A stretch of 64,000 bases of DNA from a candidate division WOR-1 bacterium RIFOXYB2_FULL_46_45. GTDB lineage: Bacteria > Margulisbacteria > WOR-1 > XYC2-FULL-46-14. The translations under genes were made by a program, and so were the position numbers. Shown piece after piece: positions 41,548 to 49,500 of this stretch (the stretch's first letter is position 1; each line of letters starts with the position of its first letter). A model generated the notes under the pieces. That model saw nothing but the letters and a program-made list of their open reading frames with translations. It was not told the DNA's origin and searched no databases. The stretch spans positions 124,001 to 188,000 of the forward strand of contig MEUE01000003.1 in NCBI GenBank assembly GCA_001771585.1, written 5' to 3'.

Positions 41548-42288
41548 ATGTCATCCAAATGGCGCGGTACCCAAGCGGCTAAGGGAACTGTCTGCAAAAC
41601 AGTCATTCGGCGGTTCGAATCCGCCCCGCGCCTAATACCTGGACAATTTGTCACTATCCGTTGCGGCACCGGAACCGAACCGCTCCTGCGACGCCCTTTC
41701 GCCGTCCACCGGGTGAACCGTGAAGAGAAGTCGTTTGAAATTCTCTATGAAATAAAAGGAGAAGGGACGCGATTTCTTTCGCAATACGAAGAGGCAGACG
41801 ATCTGGATATCTTGGGACCGCTTGGAAATGGTTTCAAAATTGACCTGAATATAAAAAACGCCATTTTAGTCGCCGGCGGGATCGGAATCGCCCCTTTAAC
41901 TTTCCTGGCAGAAGAACTGGTCAAAGAAAAAATAAACGTCACTCTGATATTGGGATCCAAAACCAAACTCGATATCCCGTTATCGGCTATAGGTTATAAA
42001 TTATTAATTTGCACGGAAGACGGAAGCGAAGGAACAAAGGGCCTTGCTACAGATTTACTTAATGAATTCGTACGGGCGCAAAATTTTGCGCCCCTCCAAA
42101 TCTACGCCTGCGGCCCAAAGGCCATGCTCAAAGCGGTCGCGCAAATCACCAATTGCCAGGTCTCCCTTGAAGAAATTATGGCCTGCGGAGTCGGGGCTTG
42201 CCTCGGCTGCGCGGTTAAAACAAAAGACGGATACAAAATGGTCTGCAAGGATGGTCCGGTCTTTAACTCGGAGGATATAATATGGTAA
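41548..42288 (+). CDS. pyrK: Dihydroorotate dehydrogenase electron-transfer subunit, 5' end replaced by a tRNA gene
   Basis: 246 residues as an open frame. From residue 31 (PGQFVTIR) it is a normal PyrK: FAD-binding LLRRPFAVHRV, NAD-binding AGGIGIAPLT, and the [2Fe-2S] ligands in ACGVGACLGC and MVCKDGPVF. The first 30 residues are translated from the tRNA-Cys gene and its leader, where PyrK should have its first beta strands. No in-frame ATG, GTG or TTG lies between the tRNA and PGQF. Either the tRNA replaced the start, or the N-terminus is lost. It overlaps pyrD by 7 nt. Confidence 0.8.
   Translation: MSSKWRGTQAAKGTVCKTVIRRFESAPRLIPGQFVTIRCGTGTEPLLRRPFAVHRVNREEKSFEILYEIKGEGTRFLSQYEEADDLDILGPLGNGFKIDLNIKNAILVAGGIGIAPLTFLAEELVKEKINVTLILGSKTKLDIPLSAIGYKLLICTEDGSEGTKGLATDLLNEFVRAQNFAPLQIYACGPKAMLKAVAQITNCQVSLEEIMACGVGACLGCAVKTKDGYKMVCKDGPVFNSEDIIW
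41561..41633 (+). tRNA. tRNA-Cys (GCA)
   Basis: 73 nt: acceptor GGCGCGG/CCGCGCC, anticodon stem ACTGT/ACAGT around CTGCAAA (anticodon GCA), T-loop TTCGAAT, discriminator U as expected for tRNA-Cys. CCA is not encoded. The gene lies wholly within the open pyrK frame. Confidence 0.95.
42074..42093. repeat. Palindromic repeat inside pyrK
   Basis: A perfect 20-bp palindrome with outer arms GGGC/GCCC and core GCAAAATTTTGC, preceded by GTAC and followed by CT. It adds RAQNFAP in frame just before the conserved YACGP strand of PyrK. The outer arms and flanks match the palindrome at 46029-46049, whose core differs. Confidence 0.85.
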
Positions 42289-43172
42289 CCGATTTATCGA
42301 TTGAGCTTGCCGGGATAAAACTTAAGAACCCGGTGATGGCCGCTTCGGGAACCTTCGGTTACGGGAAGGAATATTCCGAATTTTGCGATTTGAACCAAAT
42401 CGGCGCGATCGTAACCAAAAGCATAACCTTGAAACCGAAAGAAGGAAATCCTCCGCCGCGCATCGCAGAAACCCCATCCGGGATCCTAAATGCGATCGGA
42501 CTGCAAAGCGACGGGGTAGAAAAATTTATTGCAAAGGCACTCCCCTTTTTGGAAAAATTTGATGTTCCGGTCATCGCCAGTATTGCCGGAGGGAGCAAAG
42601 AAGAATTTGCGGAGCTGGCGAAGATACTTTCAAAAAGCAAACGGATTGCCGGACTGGAACTAAATATCTCCTGCCCCAATGTAAAGAAAGGCGGAATGCT
42701 CTTTGGCTGTGATCCGGATGCCGCCGCGGAAGTTACGAAAGCGGCACGCAAAGCAACCAAGCTCCCTCTTATTGTAAAGCTCTCGCCCAATGTGACCGAT
42801 ATCACCTTGATCGCCAAAGCGGTTGAAAAAGCGGGGGCCGACGCCTTATCGTTAATCAACACCCTGCTCGGAATGGCGATTGATATCAATACCAAAAAAC
42901 CGAAATTGGGAAATATAACCGGAGGACTGTCGGGACCGGCAATCCGGCCGATTGCGATCAGAATGGTCTGGCAGACGGCGCAAGCTGTAAAAATCCCGAT
43001 CGTCGGCATGGGCGGAATTATGACCGCGGAGGACGCGATTGAATTTTTCCTGGCCGGAGCATCTGCGGTTCAAGTTGGGACCGGAAACTTTGTCGATCCG
43101 AAGTGCATAATAAAAATAATCGAAGGCTTATATAAAGCGGGTCCCGATCTTCTCACCCGCGGCGATTTTTAA
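42282..43172 (+). CDS. pyrD: Dihydroorotate dehydrogenase B catalytic subunit
   Basis: 296 residues. FMN-binding barrel with NPVMAASGTFGYG, ELNISCPNVK with the catalytic Cys, LPLIVKLSPNVTD and GMGGI at the phosphate site. It works with PyrK and NAD in pyrimidine synthesis. It overlaps pyrK by 7 nt, and its last 45 nt overlap the end of proB on the other strand. Confidence 0.95.
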   Translation: MVTDLSIELAGIKLKNPVMAASGTFGYGKEYSEFCDLNQIGAIVTKSITLKPKEGNPPPRIAETPSGILNAIGLQSDGVEKFIAKALPFLEKFDVPVIASIAGGSKEEFAELAKILSKSKRIAGLELNISCPNVKKGGMLFGCDPDAAAEVTKAARKATKLPLIVKLSPNVTDITLIAKAVEKAGADALSLINTLLGMAIDINTKKPKLGNITGGLSGPAIRPIAIRMVWQTAQAVKIPIVGMGGIMTAEDAIEFFLAGASAVQVGTGNFVDPKCIIKIIEGLYKAGPDLLTRGDF

Positions 43173-43844
43173 AAGATCGGCTTTGACGGCGTGGGCAATC
43201 ACCATCACAATTCCGGCCGCTTTGCAGACCTTGGCGGACTGCAGTTTTGTAATCATACCGCCGGTACCGTGTTTTTTGTCCGACAGTGTCGCGGCGGCTT
43301 TAATCTTCTCGTCAATCTCTTCAACCAAATCAAGCTTCAAAATTCCGCCGGATTGGTCTTTGACGTAAAATCCGTCGACATCAGTTAAATTTATTAAAAG
43401 GCCGGCTTTCATCAGAACAGCAACCATGGCGGAAAGATTGTCGTTATCCCCCACCCTGATCTCGTCAACCGCGACGGTATCGTTCTCGTTCACGATCGGA
43501 ACCGCCCCGTGTTTCAAAAGAGTTGAAATGGTATTGAAGGCGTTCTGCCTTTTTACGGTGTCCGAAAAAACATCGGAGGTCAAAAGAATTTGTCCGACCG
43601 GGACCCTGTAGCGCTCAAAGGCCTTTTCCCACTGCCGCATCAGCCGGCTCTGGCCGACCGCCGCCGCCGCCTGCTTTTCTTCAATCAAACGGGGATTTTT
43701 TTCCGATCCCAAAGCGATCGCACCGGAAGAGACAATGATAACCTGCTTGTGTTTTTTTAGAAGAGCAGAGACCTGTTTGGCAATTCTTTTGATATTGGCG
43801 GTTTTGACAACGGAACTTGAACCGATCTTGATTACGATTATCAT
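43128..43844 (-). CDS. proB: Glutamate 5-kinase without PUA domain
   Basis: 238 residues, the short form lacking the C-terminal PUA domain of E. coli ProB. Amino-acid kinase fold: VIKIGSSSV, VSSGAIALG, VNENDTVAVDEIRVGDND and KHGTGGMITK. It makes glutamyl phosphate for proline synthesis. It overlaps rpmA as TAATG; the usual obgE between rpmA and proB is absent. Its 3' end overlaps pyrD by 45 nt. Confidence 0.93.
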   Translation of the reverse strand: MIIVIKIGSSSVVKTANIKRIAKQVSALLKKHKQVIIVSSGAIALGSEKNPRLIEEKQAAAAVGQSRLMRQWEKAFERYRVPVGQILLTSDVFSDTVKRQNAFNTISTLLKHGAVPIVNENDTVAVDEIRVGDNDNLSAMVAVLMKAGLLINLTDVDGFYVKDQSGGILKLDLVEEIDEKIKAAATLSDKKHGTGGMITKLQSAKVCKAAGIVMVIAHAVKADLLKIAAGEKIGTRFI

Positions 43845-44083
43845 TATGCGGGAACGACTGAAATAATGTTTTTCTTAAACTGGATGGTGCCGGTTACTTT
43901 CGCGAAGATGGTAAAATCACGGCCACGGCCGGCGTTTTGGCCGGGATAGAATTTGCTTCCGCGCTGGCGGATGATGATCGAGCCGCCGGGGACCATCTGC
44001 CCGCCGTAGGCTTTAACACCGAGTCTCTGCCCTCCCGAATCTCTTCCGTTTTTTGTTGCGCCGCCAGCTTTTTTAGACGCCAT
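43844..44083 (-). CDS. rpmA: 50S ribosomal protein L27
   Basis: 79 residues. [20 protein letters not shown] is the L27 N-terminus, without the extra cleavable leader seen in Firmicutes. Its tail reaches the peptidyl-transferase centre. The ATG lies inside the last codons of rplU (11-nt overlap), so expression is coupled to L21. Confidence 0.97.
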   Translation of the reverse strand: MASKKAGGATKNGRDSGGQRLGVKAYGGQMVPGGSIIIRQRGSKFYPGQNAGRGRDFTIFAKVTGTIQFKKNIISVVPA

Positions 44084-44390
44084 AATTTATCTCCTCAATC
44101 TTGACCCTGGTGTATTTTTGCCGATGTCCGATCTTCTTGCGATAATTGGTCTTGTTCTTGTATTTAAAAATTACCACCTTGTCGTCTTTTATCTTCGGAT
44201 CCAAAACCGAAGCGGTAACTTTTGCTCCGGAAAGATACGGGGTGCCGAATTTGACATCCTCGTCTTTGGCGGTCAAAAGAACCTTGTCAAAATTATATTT
44301 GTCAGAGGCCTCCACCAGTTCAATGTCGATAACATCTCCGGGGGATACGCGGTATTGTTTGGCTCCGGATTCAATGATTGCGTATTGCAT
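44073..44390 (-). CDS. rplU: 50S ribosomal protein L21
   Basis: 105 residues. [19 protein letters not shown] at the start and [18 protein letters not shown] in the C-terminal part are typical. The start at 44390 lies 1 nt after the DUF2344 stop; a Met three codons earlier would overlap that gene. Confidence 0.96.
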   Translation of the reverse strand: MQYAIIESGAKQYRVSPGDVIDIELVEASDKYNFDKVLLTAKDEDVKFGTPYLSGAKVTASVLDPKIKDDKVVIFKYKNKTNYRKKIGHRQKYTRVKIEEINYGV

Positions 44391-44391
44391 A

Positions 44392-44691
44392 TTATACATT
44401 ATACAACAGCTTGATCCCTTTTGGCAAGACCGCGTTCAAGCGATCGACAACCTCCTTGTGAGACATCTCCTCTTCAAAGGTCAGCTTCGCCTCTTCACCG
44501 GCAGAAGTCGCTCCGACTTTGAGCGCCTGGCCGTAGGAGATTTTCATTCTTGGGTTAAAGCCCTGCGAATAAGCGATCGGCAGATTTGCCCTCCTGATCG
44601 CCCGCTCAAACACGCGGATCAGATCAAGATGCGATATGAATTTTACCTCTTCGCCTTTGGTGTAGGTTATGTTAATTGTATAAAGTCCCAC
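44392..44691 (-). CDS. DUF2344 radical-SAM-linked protein
   Basis: 99 residues, shorter than the usual 200 or so for TIGR03936. Conserved start with ISHLDLIRVFERAIRRA and PIAYSQGFNPRMKIS. It is often fused to or follows the B12-binding radical SAM protein, as here with a 25-nt overlap, and often precedes rplU-rpmA. Function unknown; a link to RNA is suspected. Confidence 0.88.
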   Translation of the reverse strand: MGLYTINITYTKGEEVKFISHLDLIRVFERAIRRANLPIAYSQGFNPRMKISYGQALKVGATSAGEEAKLTFEEEMSHKEVVDRLNAVLPKGIKLLYNV

Positions 44692-46295
44692 GGTAATTCC
44701 TCGTTTTTGTCCCTCATTCTTAAATATCGACTCGGATCAATCCCGCATTCGGCAAAAGCCCGCTCCCAGATATCAAACTTAAAATACTCGGACCAGGCGT
44801 CCAGCTTCGCTCCCAGTTCCCATGACTTGACGATAACTTGAGCAAGTTCTCTGTCCCCTCTGGCAAAAACCCCTTCCAAAAATGAGGTCTCCGCCTGATG
44901 CCAGCGGATTTCAATCCCTTTCTGATGCAGATTGTCTTTAATGATTTTCTGACGGCGTAAAGTTTCCCCGATTGAGATCTGTTCCTCCCGCTCAAAAGCG
45001 GTGTGCGGCTTGGGGACAAAAGTGGAAAGGGCCGCGGTTATGCGCGCTCTATGAGTAAAACTTCTACCGATTTGATATGCTTTTTTTACCAATTCCGCAA
45101 TCGATAACAGGTCTTCGTCCGTCTCTCCGGGAAGCCCGATCATAAAATAGAGTTTTATGGCCGAAATCCCACCTTCAAACGCGGCTTTTACTCCGTCAAA
45201 AACTTCCTGGTCGGTTATTCTTTTTCCGATTGAGAAACGGAGTTTCTCGTTGCCGGTCTCGGGAGCTAACGTTAAAGATGACGGACGAACCCTGCTTATT
45301 TCCTTAGCCAGCTTAACACCAAAGCTGTCGGTGCGGAGCGACGGAAGATTTAATGAAACCTTCTGTTCCGCTAATTTCTGCGCCAGTTCTTTAGAAACTC
45401 TCTCGATATCACAATAATCGGAGCTGGAGAGAGAGACCAAGGCCAAATTTTCCTGTCCGGTATTTTTTATAATTTCCTGGGCCAGGTCGATTACCCTTTG
45501 CGGATCGCGTTCGCGGACGGGGCCGTAAATTACTCTGGCGTTGCAGAACTTGCAGGCCCTTTTGCACCCGCGCATAATTTCAACCACTCCGCGATCTTGA
45601 ATTGTTTGAATAAACGGAACAATCGGATGGGTCGGCACCGAAGCATTCGAAAAATCCGCAACGTGCCGCTTCTTCACTTTGTTCCTCAACGCCGGAACAT
45701 AAATCCCTTCAATTTCAGAAAACTTTTTTAATATATCAATTCTACCTAAGTTTTGAGCTTTGAGTTTTACGCTTTGAACTTCAAGTATCGCTTCTTCCCC
45801 TTCCCCTATTAAAAAGAAATCGATGAACTCGGCGATCGGCTCGGGATTAAAGCAGCACGGTCCTCCCGCAAAAACAATCGGATGCGAATCGTTACGGTCT
45901 TTTGAATAGATCGGTATTCCGGAGAGATGGAGCATTTCTATTATATTGGTATAGGCCAACTCGTGGCCGATTGAGAATCCGAGCATGTCAAATTTTGAAA
46001 TGGGGGTCCAGGATTCAAGAGAAAATAGGGGCAGGTTTAAAACCTGCCCGTACATTTTTTCTCCCATATCCGGAGCCGGACAAAAGACCCTCTCCGCCAC
46101 AACCTCTTTTTGTTTGTTTAAAATATCATAGAGGATTTGGATTCCGAGATTCGACATTCCAACTTCGTAAAGATCGGGATAAGCCAGGGCGATGTGCAAG
46201 GAGACGTCGTCCCAGTTTTTATGGATTGAATTTAGTTCGTTCCCAATGTATCTCCCCGGCTTGCGGACAAGAGGGAGGATTGATTCGATGCTCAC
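44667..46295 (-). CDS. TIGR03960-type B12-binding-like radical SAM protein
   Basis: 542 residues. N-terminal B12-binding-like domain (LAYPDLYEVGMSNLGIQILY) and radical SAM motif RGCKRACKFCNAR near the middle, with SLTLAPETGNEKLR. The start is a GTG overlapping the DUF2207 stop as GTGA; the longer open frame only runs antisense to the Gly-rich end of that gene. A palindromic repeat (46029-46049) encodes GQVLNLPL in frame. Reaction unknown. Confidence 0.9.
   Translation of the reverse strand: MSIESILPLVRKPGRYIGNELNSIHKNWDDVSLHIALAYPDLYEVGMSNLGIQILYDILNKQKEVVAERVFCPAPDMGEKMYGQVLNLPLFSLESWTPISKFDMLGFSIGHELAYTNIIEMLHLSGIPIYSKDRNDSHPIVFAGGPCCFNPEPIAEFIDFFLIGEGEEAILEVQSVKLKAQNLGRIDILKKFSEIEGIYVPALRNKVKKRHVADFSNASVPTHPIVPFIQTIQDRGVVEIMRGCKRACKFCNARVIYGPVRERDPQRVIDLAQEIIKNTGQENLALVSLSSSDYCDIERVSKELAQKLAEQKVSLNLPSLRTDSFGVKLAKEISRVRPSSLTLAPETGNEKLRFSIGKRITDQEVFDGVKAAFEGGISAIKLYFMIGLPGETDEDLLSIAELVKKAYQIGRSFTHRARITAALSTFVPKPHTAFEREEQISIGETLRRQKIIKDNLHQKGIEIRWHQAETSFLEGVFARGDRELAQVIVKSWELGAKLDAWSEYFKFDIWERAFAECGIDPSRYLRMRDKNEELPWDFIQLT
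46029..46049. repeat. Palindromic repeat inside the radical SAM gene
   Basis: 10-bp arms around one central base. Read on the minus strand it has the flanks GTACGGGC ... GCCCCT, the same as the pyrK palindrome, but a different complementary core (AGGTTT/AAACCT instead of GCAAAA/TTTTGC). It keeps the reading frame. Confidence 0.85.
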
Positions 46296-48214
46296 CAACC
46301 CCCTCCCCCTCCGCCACCGCCACCACCTCCGGACGAGCCGCCGCCAAAACTGCCGGAACTGCCGGAAGAAGAGCTCGGAGCTCTTGCGGCTGATGAGACC
46401 GCAGACATAAAAGAAGAACTTAAAGAAGAAGCAAGTCCAACCGCTCCCAAAGAAGCAAAGCCAGTTCCGCGGTACCAAGACGGAGAATAAGCGTGCCCTT
46501 CTGCTGCAGCTTTCTTAAATTCATCCGAGAAATATTCCGCCCATTTATTCTCAACCCCTAAAGCAATAGCATAGGGAAGAAACTTCTCAAAAAGGTCCGG
46601 ACTCTTGCCGGGTTGATTAAAGAAATTAAGTCTGTCCTTTTCCGCTGTTCCAAGATAAAGCTTGAAGCCCTCAATCTGGTCCATGATCTGCCGGCCCAAA
46701 AGGGTCGGCGCCTTAAGCAGGTGATAAAACAGCGCATTTATAACAACAACGACAACAGCTAAAATGGGCACTATTTTCGATCCAAAAAAAACAAATACCG
46801 CAATTGCTCCGATCTCAGCCAGGAAAAACGGAAGGGCAAACAAAGTTAAGGTTCCAGCCTCTTTAAAAGCCTTCTTCTTATCTGCCGAAGCAAAAAAGTT
46901 CTTCCAGCCGGAAAAGCAGCTAGAGAGCAAAAAAACGACCCCGATACTCCAAATGCTGATCCAAAGAATAAGAAAAAGGATTAGTCCGCTTTCGTCAAAG
47001 GTAATATCAATCAAAGATACCCAGACAAGAACCGCGATCGAAAGCAAAATTCCAATTGACCAGAAATGAGCGTTCGAGAAAAAATAAGCCTTTTCGTAAG
47101 CTTTTTTAAGTATATTTTTAAGCTTTTCTATCGCCCCGCTTATTTCTACATGGTTGGTTACAAAAAGATCAATTTGGCCTTCGGGAGCGATCAGGTCTTT
47201 AAAAATGCTCTTCTCGTCTTCCGACAAAGCATTAACATCGGCTTGCTCTACTTGTTTGAGAGTATAACTGCCTCCTTCTTCCTCGATCGTTATACTCTTT
47301 TTTACCGCCATATCAACAATTGCGGCGATAAAGCACTTTTGGTCAAATCCCATATTCATGATCATCCGCATTGCAGCCGGAGAGATATCTTTCGGCGGAC
47401 CGAAAAACGGCACGATAGTCCCTTTCTTGGGATCACGTCCCACAATAAACCAAATAAGCAGGTAATAAAAAAGAAGAACCATTATGCCGGCAGTCCCGGT
47501 AATAAGGCCTAAATTGTCTTTTATAAATTCAGCCCTTTTTTCGCTTTCGGTCGGCTCCGGAACAAAACCTTTCGGCCAGGCGACCGCAACCGTCAATCCC
47601 TCTTCCTGCCGCAAGGCCCTGGTTGTTTCGAAATAAACTTTTTCGTTTTTGGTTGAAGCCCTAAAATCCTCCCCCTTGTCCCCCTGATATCCGGTATAAG
47701 CGGAGGTGTTTAAAACTGATGCTCCATTAGGTATAGCAATTGCCGCTGAAGCATGTTCGATCGGGAAAGCCCAGCCGTTGCCAGTAACATTCCAGTAAAG
47801 TTCATCGTAATCTTTGAAAAATCCGAGCTGGCGGGTGGTTTTGTAAGTAATTTTATAGGTATATATCCCCGGATCCAGATAATAGTTGGCACTACCGATA
47901 TAAATTCTTATCCCGTTGCTCAATCCTTCGGTATGATAGGGTTCATTAGCCCTATCGCGCTCAATACCCACTATTTCAAATCCGATTTTATAATTAGTTC
48001 CGTATTTATCTTTATATTTCGTCGGAAAATCCCGGTATATTCCCCGCTTAATCTGATCTCCGGTACTCTCGACTTTAATTGTTTCTGAAACAACCATCGA
48101 AGCATCGGGATTGATCGTTATATCGGAATGGAAATCAAGGATCCGCTCGGTTTGCGCGAAGGAAACACCAGAAAAAAACAGGATAAATAAAGCGGCCAAG
48201 ATTGCTCTTCTCAT
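46292..48214 (-). CDS. DUF2207 membrane protein
   Basis: 640 residues. Signal peptide (ILAALFILFFSGVSFAQ), an extracytoplasmic beta domain (~25-230) with TINPDASMVVSETI, membrane helices at ~245-265, ~390-440 and ~465-510, and a Gly-rich tail (Ser/Gly, then nine or more Gly and a terminal Trp). This is the DUF2207 layout; function unknown. The ATG at 48214 lies 7 nt after TATAAT and is preferred to a TTG two codons earlier. Confidence 0.9.
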   Translation of the reverse strand: MRRAILAALFILFFSGVSFAQTERILDFHSDITINPDASMVVSETIKVESTGDQIKRGIYRDFPTKYKDKYGTNYKIGFEIVGIERDRANEPYHTEGLSNGIRIYIGSANYYLDPGIYTYKITYKTTRQLGFFKDYDELYWNVTGNGWAFPIEHASAAIAIPNGASVLNTSAYTGYQGDKGEDFRASTKNEKVYFETTRALRQEEGLTVAVAWPKGFVPEPTESEKRAEFIKDNLGLITGTAGIMVLLFYYLLIWFIVGRDPKKGTIVPFFGPPKDISPAAMRMIMNMGFDQKCFIAAIVDMAVKKSITIEEEGGSYTLKQVEQADVNALSEDEKSIFKDLIAPEGQIDLFVTNHVEISGAIEKLKNILKKAYEKAYFFSNAHFWSIGILLSIAVLVWVSLIDITFDESGLILFLILWISIWSIGVVFLLSSCFSGWKNFFASADKKKAFKEAGTLTLFALPFFLAEIGAIAVFVFFGSKIVPILAVVVVVINALFYHLLKAPTLLGRQIMDQIEGFKLYLGTAEKDRLNFFNQPGKSPDLFEKFLPYAIALGVENKWAEYFSDEFKKAAAEGHAYSPSWYRGTGFASLGAVGLASSLSSSFMSAVSSAARAPSSSSGSSGSFGGGSSGGGGGGGGGGGW

Positions 48215-48221
48215 GCTCAAA

Positions 48222-48227
48222 ATTATA
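48222..48227 (-). promoter_or_regulatory. Extended -10 of the DUF2207-radical SAM-L21-L27-proB unit
   Basis: TGTTATAAT on the minus strand, 7 nt before the ATG at 48214 and without a Shine-Dalgarno. It is divergent from the ECF sigma promoter 20 nt away. Confidence 0.6.
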
Positions 48228-48242
48228 ACATATCATGAAACC

Positions 48243-48271
48243 TTATCATTTGCCCGATTGTCTAATATAAT
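48243..48271 (+). promoter_or_regulatory. Promoter of the ECF sigma gene
   Basis: -35 TTATCA, 17-nt spacer, -10 TATAAT, then AGAGAT and the ATG. Six nt between -10 and ATG implies a leaderless mRNA. Confidence 0.65.
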
Positions 48272-48277
48272 AGAGAT

Positions 48278-48760
48278 ATGGACTTTCATGAAGTTTATAA
48301 TAGCCAAAAGGAACTGGTCTGGAAACTGGTTTCGCGTTTTGTCTTTACCAAAGAAGACCGCGAAGATCTGTTTCAGGAAGTCTTTATAAAGATCCATAAC
48401 GCCCTGCCCCGCTTTAAAGGGGATTCCAAAATTGAAACCTGGATCTATCGGATCGCGATCAATACCGGGATAAATTACGCAAAAAAGCAGCAGCGGTATA
48501 AATTTATCGGCGATCTGCTCAAAAAATCGGGAATTATCAAGTCACAGGAAGAAGACTCAAGCGACCGGATCGAAGCTGCCGATACCCTGTTAAAGCCGCT
48601 TGAAGGCCTTAATCCAAAGCAAAGAATGGTCTTGTTGCTGGCGGAGGTTTACGGAATGGATTTAAAAGAGGTGGCGGACCACCTGAATATTCCGGTCGGA
48701 ACGGTTAAATCAAATTTGCATCGGGCAAAGGAGGAATTAAAAAAATGGATAACTATATAG
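48278..48760 (+). CDS. ECF-type sigma factor
   Basis: 160 residues. Region 2: TKEDREDLFQEVFIKIHNAL and KIETWIYRIAINTGINYAKK. Region 4: LKEVADHLNIPVGTVKSNLHRAKEEL. Standard ECF (RpoE-like). It overlaps the next gene by 16 nt. That gene and the Spy-like protein suggest an envelope-stress unit. Confidence 0.94.
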   Translation: MDFHEVYNSQKELVWKLVSRFVFTKEDREDLFQEVFIKIHNALPRFKGDSKIETWIYRIAINTGINYAKKQQRYKFIGDLLKKSGIIKSQEEDSSDRIEAADTLLKPLEGLNPKQRMVLLLAEVYGMDLKEVADHLNIPVGTVKSNLHRAKEELKKWITI

Positions 48761-49017
48761 ATAAACTGAAAAAATCCGAAATCCGAAATCCGAATTTCGA
48801 AAAATTAGAGGAGGAAATTCTAAGTAGAATTCAAGACAATAAAATTGTTCTCTTCCCAAAATTGGCCTTGGCAGGCGCCCTGGCGGCAATATTTATCGCG
48901 GCCGGATTGTATTTTTACCCCGGTATTAATCAAAACGACACCATCGTGGCCTATATCATGGACCAGCCCGCCGATTATTCCGAAAATCCCGTACTGGGGT
49001 ATATTTTTGATGAGTAG
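48745..49017 (+). CDS. Small single-pass membrane protein, possible anti-sigma factor
   Basis: 90 residues. Cytoplasmic part 1-37, membrane helix ~38-58 (LALAGALAAIFIAAGLYF), short outer part. Position directly after and overlapping the ECF sigma gene and the topology fit an anti-sigma factor, though no zinc-binding motif is seen. Residues ~12-20 (SEIRNPNFE) are encoded by the interspersed repeat at 48781-48802. Confidence 0.75.
   Translation: MDNYIDKLKKSEIRNPNFEKLEEEILSRIQDNKIVLFPKLALAGALAAIFIAAGLYFYPGINQNDTIVAYIMDQPADYSENPVLGYIFDE
48781..48802. repeat. Short interspersed repeat, copy 2, inside a gene
   Basis: Exact 22-nt copy of 18806-18827, here read in frame as part of the cytoplasmic tail of the putative anti-sigma protein. 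One more ATCCGAA unit precedes it. Confidence 0.8.
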
Positions 49018-49080
49018 AGGAACTTTTCCCCTGTTTGTTTTGTCAAACAAATTAGGAATCATAAAAGGAGGAAAAACAAA

Positions 49081-49500
49081 ATGAAAAAATCAATCGTCTT
49101 GATCCTGATCGCGATAGTCGCCTTCTCTTCACAAAGCTTGGCCTGGGGAGGCAAAGCGCGCCCGACGGAAAAAATGAAGCTGGGTTTTACGCGGGAGCTT
49201 AATTTGACGGAGGAACAACAAAAGAAATTCTTGGAACAAAGACAGCAGATGGAAAAAGAGCTGCTTCCTTTGGAACAAAAAAATGAAAAAATAAGGGGAG
49301 AACTCGGGGAAGAAATCAAGAAAGAAGCTCCGGATCGCGGCAAACTGCATAATCTGATTAAGGATACCAACAAGAATATGGCCGAAATCCAAATCCGAAG
49401 GATGGATTATATGCTAAAGATGAGAGAATTGCTCACGCCCGAACAGAAAACCAAATTCAAGGAGCTGGCGGGTAAGGGCCGCGGGCGCGGCCGCCGGTAA
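49081..49500 (+). CDS. Spy/CpxP-like periplasmic protein (LTxxQ family)
   Basis: 139 residues. Signal peptide MKKSIVLILIAIVAFSSQSLA, then a long helical protein with LNLTEEQQ and LLTPEQKTKF, the two LTxxQ motifs. Such proteins act as periplasmic chaperones or metal sensors in envelope stress. The end is Arg/Gly rich. AAAGGAGG precedes the start. The last 44 nt overlap rluB on the other strand. Confidence 0.9.
   Translation: MKKSIVLILIAIVAFSSQSLAWGGKARPTEKMKLGFTRELNLTEEQQKKFLEQRQQMEKELLPLEQKNEKIRGELGEEIKKEAPDRGKLHNLIKDTNKNMAEIQIRRMDYMLKMRELLTPEQKTKFKELAGKGRGRGRR

Noticed and set aside
46296-46478. Longer start for the radical SAM protein with a Trp/Arg-rich leader
   Set aside because: This stretch is antisense to, or out of frame with, the Gly/Ser-rich end of the DUF2207 gene. 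The GTG at 46295 gives the family N-terminus and a GTGA overlap.
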